A DNA stretch of 64,000 bases from Natronorubrum sulfidifaciens JCM 14089 (GTDB lineage Archaea > Halobacteriota > Halobacteria > Halobacteriales > Natrialbaceae), in assembly GCF_000337735.1 (NCBI RefSeq), contig NZ_AOHX01000039.1, positions 338,661 to 402,660 of the forward strand, given 5' to 3'. The position numbers and the translations under genes are program-made. The notes under the pieces are model-generated. The model was given only the letters and a program-made list of their open reading frames with translations, did not search any database and was not told the DNA's origin. Below are positions 43,370 through 52,277 of the stretch, piece after piece. The stretch's first letter is position 1. Every line of letters starts with the position of its first letter.

Positions 43370-43822
43370 TTAGTCGATATCGATCTGTTGTCCCTCGCGT
43401 TCGCCAGGGTCGCATTTAGGGAGCGTAATCGTGAGCACGCCGTTTCGATACCGGGCCTCGACGGCGTCCTCGTCGACTGGGTCCGGCAGTCGAACGGAGC
43501 GACGCAGCGACTGTCGAGACCGTTCGCTTTTGATGTAGAACTCCTCGTCTTCGTCGGTCGTCTCCGCCTCGCGCGTTGCGGTGATATGGATCGTGGTGCC
43601 GGAGAGCCGAACGCCGATCTCGTCTTTCTCGAAGCCGGGCACGTCAGCCGTCAGGACGAACGCCTCGTCGTGGTCGGCCAGATCGATCCCCATCGACGTG
43701 ACTGCTGTCTGTGACTGCCCGAACTGGTCGAGATCCCACATCGCCAAGGATTCCTCTAACTGTCGTTGCAGGCGTTCGAACTGCTTTTCGAGTGCTCTGA
43801 ACGGATTGTTGTCTGTACTCAT
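43370..43822 (-). CDS. Hsp20/alpha-crystallin small heat-shock protein
   Basis: The protein has 150 residues from ATG 43822 (an ATG three codons upstream is also in frame). The alpha-crystallin domain occupies about 45-140: DEAFVLTADVPGFEKDEIGVRL, then SERSRQSLRRSVRLPDPVD and GVLTITLPK with the conserved G-x-L-T-I strand. A glutamine- and leucine-rich N-terminus drives oligomerisation. It is an ATP-independent holdase against aggregation. It is head-to-head with the AMP phosphorylase gene (125 nt between starts), suggesting a shared bidirectional promoter. Confidence 0.92.
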   Translation of the reverse strand: MSTDNNPFRALEKQFERLQRQLEESLAMWDLDQFGQSQTAVTSMGIDLADHDEAFVLTADVPGFEKDEIGVRLSGTTIHITATREAETTDEDEEFYIKSERSRQSLRRSVRLPDPVDEDAVEARYRNGVLTITLPKCDPGEREGQQIDID

Positions 43823-43947
43823 GCGTATCACGGGGTCGAACCCCTAGCGTGGAGTCCGACGCCATTCGTGTTAAGCATTGCAGGCGTCCGAAGGACGAAC
43901 AGACTGCCCGCCATCGTTTTGGATATGGGGTGTGTTATCACGACTAT

Positions 43948-45426
43948 ATGAAACTCGAGGCGACCACGGTTGATATCGGCACGAGCCGGCCACTCGTCCT
44001 CTTGAACACCATCGACGCGGCTGAGCTGGGTGCCCATCCGATCGACCGTGTTCGAATCGAGCACGCCGGCCAGACGACCACGGGAATCGTCAAGCGAACC
44101 GATGAACTGGTCGAGGCAGGCACCGTCGGCATGACCGAACCGCTCCATCACGTTCGTGGCACCGTCGACGTCACACTCGCCGGCGCGCCACAGTCGGTTC
44201 GGTACGTCCGCAAGAAACTCGACGACATCGAACTCGAGGCCCACGAACTCGAGACGATCGTTCGGGACATCCACGAGAACCGCCTCTCGGACGTCGAACT
44301 CAGCGCCTACGTCTCGGCGGTGTATACGAACGGCCTCTCGCTCGAGGAGACCAAACACCTGACGGAAGCGATGACCGACGTCGGCAAGCAACTGAGTTGG
44401 GGACACCCGGTCGTCGCCGACAAACACTCGATCGGTGGCGTCGCCGGGAACTGTGTGACGCCGATCATCGTCTCGGTCGTCACGGCGGCGGGACTGACGA
44501 TGCCGAAGACGTCCTCGCGAGCCGTCACCTCGCCCGCGGGAACGGCGGACGTGATGGAGGTGTTCTGTGACGTCGAGTTCTCGATCGACGAAATCGAGTC
44601 GATCGTCACGGAGACCAACGGCTGTCTCGTCTGGGGTGGTGGCGTCGACCTCTCGCCGGTCGACGACGAGATCATCCGCGCTGAAAACCCGCTATCGGTC
44701 GATCCGGCGGGCCAACTCATCGCCTCAGTGCTCTCGAAAAAACGCAGCGCCGGCTCGACACACGTCGTCATCGATATCCCCTACGGCGAGGGGGCGAAAG
44801 TCGAGAGCCTCGTCGCCGCACGGGAGCTCGCGGACGATTTCAAACGCGTCGGGACTCACCTCGAGGTCGACGTCACCTGTGCGATCACCCACGGCACCGA
44901 TCCGATCGGACGCGGCGTCGGACCGACACTCGAGGCCCGGGACGTCCTCGCGGTCCTCGAAGGCGACGGGCCGGAATCACTCCGACTGAAGTCGGTGCGA
45001 CTCGCCGACATGCTGCTCGAGCACTGTGGCGTCGACGCGTCGGCGACTGACATCCTCGAGTCGGGACGCGCACTCGAGCGATTTACGCGGATCGTCGCCG
45101 CACAGGGTGGTGATCCTGTGGTCGAATCCGACGACCTCGAGCCGGGGGCGGAGTCGACGACCATCCGTGCGGATCGCGCCGGGGTTGCCACGCGTGTCGA
45201 CAACCGACAGCTCTGTGATCTCGCCCGCCGGGCGGGTGCCCCCCTCGACAGCCGTGCCGGGCTCGTCATCCATCGGCGTGTGACCGACTCGATCGAGACC
45301 GGTGACCCGCTGTATACGATCCACGCCGAGACGCCGGCCAAGCTCGCGGAGGCCGAACGGCTGGCCGAACGACTCGAGCCGGTTCGCGTTCGGAGTACGG
45401 CGGACGCGCTCGTCGAGCGTCGGTGA
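43948..45426 (+). CDS. deoA: AMP phosphorylase
   Basis: The 492-residue nucleoside/NMP phosphorylase is of the archaeal AMP-phosphorylase subfamily. It releases adenine from AMP with phosphate to give ribose 1,5-bisphosphate. The motifs are KHSIGGVAGNCVTPIIVSVV (phosphate loop), the SSRAVTSPAGTADVMEVF segment, LVWGGGVDLSPVDDEII, and THVVIDIPYGEGAKV. The N-terminal extra domain (about 1-85) marks the archaeal type rather than thymidine phosphorylase. In archaea the product enters the ribose-1,5-bisphosphate isomerase and RuBisCO III route. ATG 43948 begins the conserved MKLEATTVDIG. Confidence 0.88.
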   Translation: MKLEATTVDIGTSRPLVLLNTIDAAELGAHPIDRVRIEHAGQTTTGIVKRTDELVEAGTVGMTEPLHHVRGTVDVTLAGAPQSVRYVRKKLDDIELEAHELETIVRDIHENRLSDVELSAYVSAVYTNGLSLEETKHLTEAMTDVGKQLSWGHPVVADKHSIGGVAGNCVTPIIVSVVTAAGLTMPKTSSRAVTSPAGTADVMEVFCDVEFSIDEIESIVTETNGCLVWGGGVDLSPVDDEIIRAENPLSVDPAGQLIASVLSKKRSAGSTHVVIDIPYGEGAKVESLVAARELADDFKRVGTHLEVDVTCAITHGTDPIGRGVGPTLEARDVLAVLEGDGPESLRLKSVRLADMLLEHCGVDASATDILESGRALERFTRIVAAQGGDPVVESDDLEPGAESTTIRADRAGVATRVDNRQLCDLARRAGAPLDSRAGLVIHRRVTDSIETGDPLYTIHAETPAKLAEAERLAERLEPVRVRSTADALVERR

Positions 45427-45440
45427 GAGGGAGGTGTAAC

Positions 45441-45447
45441 TTATTTG
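45441..45447 (+). promoter_or_regulatory. TATA-like box for usp gene 45476-45880
   Basis: TTATTTG lies 29-35 nt before the ATG. A similar box at 45924-45930 stands at the same distance before the next usp gene, supporting the chosen start of that gene. Confidence 0.4.
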
Positions 45448-45475
45448 GCCGACCCAGTGGTGGAGACCGTACAGC

Positions 45476-45880
45476 ATGTACGACACGATTCTCGTCGCGA
45501 CGGACGGGAGCGACTCGGCGAACCGTGCGGTCGAGCAGGCTCTGGACCTGGCGTCGATGTTCGACGCCGAGTTGTACGGTATCTCGGTCGTCGACACCCG
45601 ACGATACGGCGACTCGATGCTCTCGGGCTCGAGTGGCGTGATCGATGATCTGAGCGACCGCGCCGAGGAGGTGCTTGCGGGACTCGAGGCCCAAGCCGAC
45701 GTCGGCGTCACGACCACCGTCCGACGTGGCCGTCCACACGAGGAGATCGAACGCTATGCCGACACGGTCGATGCGGATCTGATCGTGCTCGGCAACCGCG
45801 GCCTCGGGGCCAGTGGCGAGATCGGCAGCACCGCAGAACGCGTCGTCAGGTACATCGATCGGCCAGTACTGACAGCCTAA
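45476..45880 (+). CDS. universal stress protein (single UspA domain, short loop)
   Basis: The 134-residue protein has MYDTILVATDGSDSANRAVEQA, a SVVDTRRYGDSML segment, and the loop LGNRGLGASGEIGS, two residues shorter than the ATP-binding consensus (seven instead of nine between glycines). It ends RPVLTA. It is a close paralogue of the next gene at 45960-46379, sharing the RYG segment and ending, so a tandem duplication is likely. It is preceded by the AMP phosphorylase gene in the same direction. Confidence 0.9.
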   Translation: MYDTILVATDGSDSANRAVEQALDLASMFDAELYGISVVDTRRYGDSMLSGSSGVIDDLSDRAEEVLAGLEAQADVGVTTTVRRGRPHEEIERYADTVDADLIVLGNRGLGASGEIGSTAERVVRYIDRPVLTA

Positions 45881-45923
45881 CCTCGCCTCGAGCCCGCAAT
45901 CTATCAGCGAGTCGGGTACAACC

Positions 45924-45930
45924 TATTTTA
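45924..45930 (+). promoter_or_regulatory. TATA-like box for usp gene 45960-46379
   Basis: TATTTTA lies 30-36 nt before ATG 45960, but only 12-18 nt before the alternative ATG at 45942, so it favours the shorter protein. Confidence 0.45.
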
Positions 45931-45959
45931 CAACGTTCGACATGGGTATCGCCACGCCA

Positions 45960-46379
45960 ATGTACGAGACGATTCTCGTCCCGACCGACGGGAGCGACCC
46001 GGCGAATCGGGCAGTAGAGCACGCACTGGAACTCGCAGACAGGTACGACGCCGACGTGCACGCGATGTACTGCGTCGAGACTCATCGCTACGGTGAGACG
46101 GCGCTGAGCAGTGCTGAGATCGTTCTCGATCGACTCGAAGAACAGGGAGCTGCGATGCTCGGGGAGATCAGTGACCGGGCGGACAACATCGGGATCGACT
46201 GCAGCTGGTCGGTCTGTCACGGCCGTCCGTGGGAGGCCGTCTCGGAGACGGCAGCCGACCTCGATGCGGATCTGATCGTGATCGGCCATCAAGGGCAGAG
46301 CCACACGCGAACGAACAAGATCGGGAGCGTCGCCGAGCGGATCGTTCGAACTGCGGATCGGCCAGTGTTGACCGCCTGA
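45960..46379 (+). CDS. universal stress protein (single UspA domain)
   Basis: The protein has 139 residues from ATG 45960, chosen over 45942 because of TATA spacing and alignment with its neighbour. It has MYETILVPTDGSDPANRAVE, a YCVETHRYGET segment, and loop IGHQGQSHTRTNKIGS, with the right spacing but unusual polar filling. It ends RPVLTA like the preceding paralogue. Adjacent tandem copies with different loops suggest divergence of ligand preference. Confidence 0.9.
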   Translation: MYETILVPTDGSDPANRAVEHALELADRYDADVHAMYCVETHRYGETALSSAEIVLDRLEEQGAAMLGEISDRADNIGIDCSWSVCHGRPWEAVSETAADLDADLIVIGHQGQSHTRTNKIGSVAERIVRTADRPVLTA

Positions 46380-46491
46380 GCCAGCGACAGCCGGCGACTC
46401 GGCAATGGGTCGGTTAGGCCCGATCGCGAGCGGGAACGGACGCCGAGAACAACGCCTCCGTGTGTCGTTGCTGTAGGTCGAACCGAGTCGT

Positions 46492-47736
46492 ATGCACTCA
46501 CCAGCTCCGCCAGCCCGGTCGATAGCGGCCTACGAGACGCTTACGGATCGGCGTCTCCTCGAGCGACTCGCCACGCTCGCAGCGACGCTCGAGGACGTCC
46601 GGGTGTTGCACGTGAACTCGGCGGCGAGCGGCGGCGGCGTCGCGGAGTTGCTCCGGTCGATCGTCCCCGTCTGTACCGACCTCGGTGTCGACACCGATTG
46701 GCTCGTCATCGACGCCGAGGAGTCGTTTTTCGAGGTGACCAAAGCCCTCCACAACGGACTGCAGGGAGATGCGACGACGCTGACCGACGAGATGAAAGCG
46801 ACCTATCGCGCCGTCACCGAGCGAAACGCGGCGACGATCGACGAGGCGTACGATCTCGTCGTGCTCCACGACCCACAGCCGCTCGGCATGGTCGAACCGC
46901 TCATGGAGACGATGCCGGATACGACGATCGTCTGGCGCTGTCATCTGGACCTGAGCGCGCCCGCAAGCGAGCCACTCGCGTTCGTCTCGAACTACATGGA
47001 ACACGTCGATCACGCGATTTTCAGTCGGGCCGCCTACGAGACGACGGTTCCCGTCCCGTCTTCGAGTGTGATCCATCCCTCGATCGATCCGCTGGCGGCG
47101 AAAAACGAGGCGCTCGACGACGCAACCGTGGCGGCCGAAAGCGAGCAACTCGCCCCCATCTCGTTCGACACACCGCTCGTGACACAGGTGTCCCGTTTCG
47201 ACCCGTGGAAAGACCAGCTCGGGACACTCGAGGCGTATCGTCGGCTCACGGATCGGATACCGGACGCCCAGCTCGCACTGGTCGGGAGCATGGCCGATGA
47301 CGATCCGGAGGGGGGAGAGAGACACGAGCAGGTCGCGGCCACGGCGGCAACCGATCCCGACGTTCACGTCCTGACTGACCTGTCGGATACGGCAGTGAAC
47401 GTCTTGCAGCGTCAGTCGGACGTCGTCGTCCAGAAGTCGCTGCGGGAGGGGTTCGGCCTCGTCGTCTCGGAGGCGCTCTGGAAGCGCACACCAGTCGTCG
47501 GCTCGACCGTCGGCGGCATCCCGCTCCAGATCGAGGACGGCCGCAACGGCTATCTCGTCGAGCCCGACGACGTCGTCGGACTCTCTCGCCGGGTCGAACA
47601 GCTCCTCCGGAACGACGTGCGTCGGCTGGAGTTCGGGCAGTACGGACGGGAGGTCGTCCGCGAGCGGTTTCTGCTGCCCCGACAGCTCGCCGAGTTCCTC
47701 ACGGTCGTCGCCGATCTCGTGAGCCGGCCGTCCTGA
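46492..47736 (+). CDS. treT: trehalose synthase TreT-like GT4 glycosyltransferase
   Basis: The 414-residue retaining GT-B enzyme has an N-terminus that matches the archaeal TreT family: VRVLHVNSAASGGGVAELL, then TDWLVIDAEESFFEVTKALHNGLQG. The donor-site part has TQVSRFDPWKDQLGTLEAY, the LREGFGLVVSEALWK motif and VGGIPLQI. TreT joins an NDP-glucose and glucose to give trehalose, a compatible solute. In the stress island this fits osmotic or desiccation protection. Substrates are inferred from family only; other GT4 activities are possible. Confidence 0.82.
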   Translation: MHSPAPPARSIAAYETLTDRRLLERLATLAATLEDVRVLHVNSAASGGGVAELLRSIVPVCTDLGVDTDWLVIDAEESFFEVTKALHNGLQGDATTLTDEMKATYRAVTERNAATIDEAYDLVVLHDPQPLGMVEPLMETMPDTTIVWRCHLDLSAPASEPLAFVSNYMEHVDHAIFSRAAYETTVPVPSSSVIHPSIDPLAAKNEALDDATVAAESEQLAPISFDTPLVTQVSRFDPWKDQLGTLEAYRRLTDRIPDAQLALVGSMADDDPEGGERHEQVAATAATDPDVHVLTDLSDTAVNVLQRQSDVVVQKSLREGFGLVVSEALWKRTPVVGSTVGGIPLQIEDGRNGYLVEPDDVVGLSRRVEQLLRNDVRRLEFGQYGREVVRERFLLPRQLAEFLTVVADLVSRPS

Positions 47737-47798
47737 CTGGACTCGAGAGCATGATGACGAGCCAATCGTTTAACTCGGTTCGCAGCGAATAGCGCTCC

Positions 47799-48248
47799 AT
47801 GAAGCTCCTCGTAGCTGTCGATGGCTCCGAAGCGTCCGAGAACGCCCTCACCTACGCTGCCACGCTTGCGGATGCAATGGACGGGTCGATCACTGTCGTC
47901 CACGCGGCCGACCCTACCGTCCACGACGAGGGTGGGAACGAACCGGACGTATCGCTCTGGGATGCAGACCAGCGACTGGTCCTCGAGAGCGTCGCCGACG
48001 TCGAACAGCGAGGGTTGGATCTCCTCGACGACGCGTCTGCCGTCGCCGACGACCTCGGTCACGATGTCGCGGTCGAACTCCTCTATGGCAACCCGGTCGC
48101 GGAAATCGCTGACTACGCCGAAGCCGAGGGCTTCGACACGATCTTCGTCGGCCACCGTGGCCGTTCGGAGCGTGCCGGGCTGATGCTTGGCAGCGTTGCG
48201 AAGTCACTCGTCGAACGGGCGACCGTTCCAGTGACCGTCGTGCGCTGA
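47799..48248 (+). CDS. universal stress protein (single UspA domain)
   Basis: The 149-residue protein has KLLVAVDGSEASENALTYA, a VVHAADPTVHDEGGN segment, an acidic middle helix, and loop VGHRGRSERAGLMLGS, which fits the ATP-binding consensus. It ends TVPVTVVR. The segment after the second strand is longer than in its neighbours. It lies 62 nt after treT in the same direction and converges with the CBS-HPF gene (38 nt). Confidence 0.92.
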   Translation: MKLLVAVDGSEASENALTYAATLADAMDGSITVVHAADPTVHDEGGNEPDVSLWDADQRLVLESVADVEQRGLDLLDDASAVADDLGHDVAVELLYGNPVAEIADYAEAEGFDTIFVGHRGRSERAGLMLGSVAKSLVERATVPVTVVR

Positions 48249-48286
48249 CGTCGTCTGCGACCCGGAAACTAAACTCGTGGCGGCGA

Positions 48287-49504
48287 TTATTCCTCGAGTA
48301 GCCAGCCGAAGCGCTTCTCCCAGAACTCCTCGCCCGGTGGCTTTTTCGTCCGGCCGTAGGTCTTCTCATCACGGATCTGTCGCTCCAATATCTCTCGTGT
48401 CTCGTTGAGCGCGTGGCTCGCGCCATACCCTTCTCCGGAGGCCATAAACAGCCCTCGATCGGTGTGCAATCGGATACGGGCGAGCAACAGCGGAACGCCG
48501 CGGCGTTTCTCGTCGTGTTCGTGGAGATGGACTTTCGCATCCAGAATGTTCATCCCATGGTCTTTGTCGTCGAACGCTTCGATCATTGCGACGATGTTCT
48601 CGTAGGTCGTGTCATCGATCAGATCGACGCCGTAGATCTGCACCCCTCGATTCCCGCCGGCTTCCCACGTCAGCGCCTCGAGAACGTCGGTTTTCGTCAG
48701 GATTCCGTGCGGGGAGCCGTTTTCGGTGACGACCAGCGACGAGGCGTCGACGGCGAACATCTCCTCGACGGCGACGTCGAGCGTTTCGTCCGGCCGGATC
48801 GTTCGGACCGGCGAGGCCATGAGGTCTCGGATGGGGAGGTCCAGCATCCGATCCGACTCCCCCTCACGGGAGCCGAAGCCGCCACCGCGAGAGCGGCCGG
48901 CGCTGGACGAAATCTCGCCACCGAACGGGTCCGTCCCGGCTCCATCGCCGCCCTGACTCGTCACTTCGGCACGAACCGTCAGGTCGGTCACGTCGTAGAG
49001 GCTCAAGACCCCCGTTGCCGTCCCGTTGTCGACGACCGGCAGATGCGTGATCCGATTCTTGCGGAAGACATTGAGTGCGCTTCCGAGGGTTGATCCCGGA
49101 TCGAGCGCGATGAGATCCCTCGTGGCAGCCTCCGAGACGGTCGCCGCATCGAGAAACGGGGTGACCTTCTCGAGGATCGCGTCGACGGTGACGATGCCCT
49201 GCAGTTCTTGTCCCTCGAACACCGGAAGCAGCTGTGAGTCGCTGTCGATCATCAGCTGTGCTACGTTCCGGATGTCCTCATCCGGCGTGAGCCGTGGGAC
49301 GTGCCAGACCAGCGAGCCGAGCTTTTCGTTGGGTTGGCGATGCGAGGTGGCGAGTTGTCGTCGCGTGACGACGCCGTCGAACGACTCACCCCGCACGAGG
49401 ACGCCTCTGGTCTGTGAATCCTCGAACGTTCCGACGAGCTTCGAGACTGGGGTGTCCGGGGTGAATTCGACGTACGATTCCGAAACGATGTCTTCGATAT
49501 CCAT
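48287..49504 (-). CDS. four-CBS protein fused to an HPF/RaiA-like ribosome-hibernation domain
   Basis: The protein has 405 residues. CBS domains lie at about 7-60, 66-117, 120-178 and, after a Gly/Ser-rich linker (about 180-222), 225-280. The C-terminal domain (about 288-390) has the beta-alpha-beta-beta-beta-alpha order of bacterial HPF/RaiA. VQIYGVDLIDDTTYENIVAMI matches the first strand and helix, DAKVHLHEH the second strand, and LFMASGEGYGASHALNETRE followed by ILERQIRDEK the last strand and helix (compare ASAEGQDMYAAIDGLIDKLARQL in E. coli HPF). I infer an adenylate-gated ribosome-parking factor. Confidence 0.78.
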   Translation of the reverse strand: MDIEDIVSESYVEFTPDTPVSKLVGTFEDSQTRGVLVRGESFDGVVTRRQLATSHRQPNEKLGSLVWHVPRLTPDEDIRNVAQLMIDSDSQLLPVFEGQELQGIVTVDAILEKVTPFLDAATVSEAATRDLIALDPGSTLGSALNVFRKNRITHLPVVDNGTATGVLSLYDVTDLTVRAEVTSQGGDGAGTDPFGGEISSSAGRSRGGGFGSREGESDRMLDLPIRDLMASPVRTIRPDETLDVAVEEMFAVDASSLVVTENGSPHGILTKTDVLEALTWEAGGNRGVQIYGVDLIDDTTYENIVAMIEAFDDKDHGMNILDAKVHLHEHDEKRRGVPLLLARIRLHTDRGLFMASGEGYGASHALNETREILERQIRDEKTYGRTKKPPGEEFWEKRFGWLLEE

Positions 49505-49634
49505 GTGTACTCTGTTGATCTGCGTGGGTGTGTTGTCTGTAAGACGGTACGTGGTCGATGCGAGTCAGCGATCTCGGCACTGAGGTGGGGTATTCGAGAG
49601 AGACGCTCGAGGCAGGCGACTGCTCGCATCGCGG

Positions 49635-50273
49635 CTACGACTCCAGATACGCCATCGCCTCCTCGTCCGACACTTGACCGAACCGCTCGTAGAACTGCCC
49701 GACGCCCATGAATCGACTCGGCGTCTCGAGACAGACGACCGCGTCCGCCTCGGCCTCGAGGGCGGCGATCGAATCCGGCGGCCCGACCGGCACTGCCAGC
49801 ACGATCCGCTCGGCGTCGGTTTCGCTGAGCGTCTGGAGACAGGCTCTGACTGTCGATCCCGTCGCGACGCCGTCGTCGACGACGACCACGGTTTTCCCGG
49901 TGAGATCCGGCGGGCCACGGTCGCCACGGTAGCGTTCGGCCTTCCGGCGAGCGCTTTCGGCTTCCTCCTCGCGCCGTCGCTGGAAGTACGCCTCGTCGCT
50001 GTCCGTTCGCCCGATCGCGTCCTCGTTTCGCCAGACGCTGCCATCGCTGGCGACGGCACCGATGGCGTACTCCGGATTGCCCGGCGCACCGATCTTCTTC
50101 GCAACGACGATATCGAGCGGGATGGCGAGTTCGTCGGCGACCGCGCGCCCGAGCGGGAGCCCCCCTCGCGGGATCGCAAGCGCGATATCCGCGTCGACTC
50201 CTCGCTCACGGAGTTCCGCCGCGAGACGCTCACCCGCGTCCGTTCGGTCTCTGAAGCGTCGAGATCCTGCCAT
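49635..50273 (-). CDS. phosphoribosyltransferase family protein
   Basis: The 212-residue type I PRTase has FRDRTDAGERLAAELRERG, IALAIPRGGLPLGRAVADEL and the PRPP loop TVVVVDDGVATGSTVRA, followed by SETDAERIVLAVPVGPP. The flexible hood EEAYFQRRREEEAESARRK is present. Proteins of this subfamily accompany usp genes in bacterial stress and dormancy loci, sometimes fused to a dienelactone-hydrolase domain; the base they use is unknown. ATG 50273 is chosen at MAGSRRFRDR. It lies upstream of, and parallel to, the CBS-HPF gene (130 nt apart). Confidence 0.87.
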   Translation of the reverse strand: MAGSRRFRDRTDAGERLAAELRERGVDADIALAIPRGGLPLGRAVADELAIPLDIVVAKKIGAPGNPEYAIGAVASDGSVWRNEDAIGRTDSDEAYFQRRREEEAESARRKAERYRGDRGPPDLTGKTVVVVDDGVATGSTVRACLQTLSETDAERIVLAVPVGPPDSIAALEAEADAVVCLETPSRFMGVGQFYERFGQVSDEEAMAYLES

Positions 50274-50459
50274 CGCCTCTACGTGAGCACGGGTGACGGT
50301 ATATAATAGCCGGGTACTACCATCGTGACGAACATGTCTGTCCGGCACTGTTTCGGGCCGGGAGCGAAGACCGGTCTCGAGCCGGGAGCGGCTTCGCCAC
50401 TGATCGGGTCGTCTTCCACGTCCAGTAGAACAAAGGCTGTGGCTGCTGTACCGGGTGCC

Positions 50460-51278
50460 ATGTACGAGGACGTGCTCATCGCCACTGACGGCAGCGATAT
50501 CGCAACGGATGCGGCGGCAGTCGGCATTTCGATCGCACAGGCGCTCGACGCGACGGTACACGTACTGTCGGTCGCCGACAAGGCGCGTGACAACGACACG
50601 AAACACGAAAAAGCGGCCGACGCGGTCGTCGCCGACGCCGTCGAGGCGGGGTGTGTGGCCGACTCGGTCGTCCGTACGGGACGGCCGGCGACCGAAATTC
50701 TGGCCTACGCCGACGAGGCTGCTGTCGACGCCATCGTCGTCGGGACGCACGGCCGAACCGGCCTGCGACAGGCGCTGCTCGGCAGCGTCGCCCTCGAGGT
50801 GATCCGCGATGCCCGCCGCCCCGTTCTCACGGTCGGGCGTGAAACGATCGACTCCAGCGACGTTCGGATCGACGACGTTTGCCTCGCTACTGATGGCTCT
50901 GCGGGTTCGACAGCGGCGACCGCACACGCACTCTCGCTGGCCGAGGCCTGCGATGCGACCCTGCACGCGCTGTACGCCGTCGACGTCCGCGCCGACGCCG
51001 ACGAGATTCGACAGAACTTCCTCGAGCACGGCGAGACGACAACGGCAGCGATCGAGACACGAGCTTCCGACCGCGGCCTCGAGACCCGACGGACGGTCAC
51101 GGAGGGCGAGGCACACGACGCCATTCTCGACTACGTCGACGCCGAATCCGTCGACGTACTCGTTATGGGTACGGAGAGCAAATCGAACCTCGAGCGCCTC
51201 GTGCTGGGCAGCGTCTCCCAGCGGGTGGTGCCGGCTGCGAGCGTCCCCGTGATGACGGTCCGGACAGCCGAGGAGTGA
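50460..51278 (+). CDS. tandem universal stress protein
   Basis: The 272-residue protein has two domains (1-138 and 148-272). The first starts MYEDVLIATDGSDIATDAAA and has the canonical loop VGTHGRTGLRQALLGS. The second starts VCLATDGSAGSTAATAHA and has MGTESKSNLERLVLGS, in which the second glycine is Ser, so only the first site is expected to bind ATP well. It is divergent from the PRTase gene, with 186 nt between starts. ATG 50460 is at the first conserved strand. Confidence 0.91.
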   Translation: MYEDVLIATDGSDIATDAAAVGISIAQALDATVHVLSVADKARDNDTKHEKAADAVVADAVEAGCVADSVVRTGRPATEILAYADEAAVDAIVVGTHGRTGLRQALLGSVALEVIRDARRPVLTVGRETIDSSDVRIDDVCLATDGSAGSTAATAHALSLAEACDATLHALYAVDVRADADEIRQNFLEHGETTTAAIETRASDRGLETRRTVTEGEAHDAILDYVDAESVDVLVMGTESKSNLERLVLGSVSQRVVPAASVPVMTVRTAEE

Positions 51279-51466
51279 GCGACTGAGACCGCTGCTGTCG
51301 GCGTCGTCGCTCGTCAGTGCTGGTCATCGTAACAGTAGATAGTACTGCCATTTCTTTATTTGGAATCATGCCTGGAACTGAATCAGGCAATCCGGTAACT
51401 ACGTGTGCGTACTGTTCGATGTTCTCCAGTACATGACATTCAGATTGTGCTGTCGCCATAACTGCT

Positions 51467-51474
51467 TATAAATC
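51467..51474 (+). promoter_or_regulatory. TATA box for the DUF2270 gene
   Basis: TATA-containing TTATAAAT lies 20-27 nt before ATG 51494, predicting a leaderless transcript. The preceding 150 nt are unusually A/T-rich for this window and hold no recognisable gene. Confidence 0.55.
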
Positions 51475-51493
51475 AGGGAGACATCTCTTCTCT

Positions 51494-52213
51494 ATGACCG
51501 ATTCAAGTAGCGATGAGTTCGACCCAACAGCACCAGATCAACGAGAGATCGGTCGTGAAATGGTTGACGACAGTACGGGACTCGGTTCGGTGATGGCCCA
51601 CGCCTATCGCGGAGAGATAGACCGAGTGGGGACGTGGCGCCAGCGCCTCGACGAGACGACGACGTGGGCGGTGACGCTGATGGCAGCAATCTTGACGTGG
51701 GCGTTTTCGAGTCCCGATAACCCACACTATATCTTGCTGATCGGGATCGTTGTTGTCACCATCTTTCTGGGAATCGAAGCACGGCGGTACCGGGACTACG
51801 ACGTCTTTCGCTCTCGTGCTCGAGTCATCCAAGAGAACCTGTTCGCAAACGCCCTCGATCCGTCCCAAGGCATTGAAAGTCACGACTGGCGAGCGGAACT
51901 GAGCAGGGATTATCGCAGGCCGACGCTGAAAGTCTCGGTATACGAAGCACTCGCAAACCGGCTCCGGCGTGTGTACCTTGCGCTGCTCAGTGTCCTCTTG
52001 GTCGCGTGGGTCTTCAGGATTACAGCGTTCGCGCCGCGCCAGGACTGGCTGACAACCGCTGAAATCGGCCGTATCCCCGGAATTGCTGTGGTTGCCGTTG
52101 TAGGTGTGTTCTACGTCGTACTCCTTGGCGTCACCTTCTGGCCCCACGAGCGCCATGCCAAGGGTGAATTCCGTGAAGGAGACCCGGACGACTGGAAAGA
52201 GACGGACGGATAA
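51494..52213 (+). CDS. DUF2270 family membrane protein
   Basis: The 239-residue protein has an acidic N-terminus, a conserved AHAYRGEIDRVGTWRQRLDETTTWAVTLMAAI segment that leads into the first helix, further helices at about 75-92, 160-180 and 195-218, and the soluble motif RRYRDYDVFRSRARVIQENLFA between them. These are the features of DUF2270, an uncharacterised haloarchaeal/bacterial membrane family. The function is unknown. Position between usp genes suggests membrane-linked stress physiology, no more. Confidence 0.78.
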   Translation: MTDSSSDEFDPTAPDQREIGREMVDDSTGLGSVMAHAYRGEIDRVGTWRQRLDETTTWAVTLMAAILTWAFSSPDNPHYILLIGIVVVTIFLGIEARRYRDYDVFRSRARVIQENLFANALDPSQGIESHDWRAELSRDYRRPTLKVSVYEALANRLRRVYLALLSVLLVAWVFRITAFAPRQDWLTTAEIGRIPGIAVVAVVGVFYVVLLGVTFWPHERHAKGEFREGDPDDWKETDG

Positions 52214-52277
52214 ATTCGTTCCCTGTACTGAACGCGAGTTTCACACCTCACACTGAATAAAGAAACCGTGCTACCAA

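Noticed and set aside
51368..51436. 22-codon frame with CAYC motif upstream of the DUF2270 gene
   Set aside because: Too short, no TATA box at a suitable distance, and no similarity that I can recognise.
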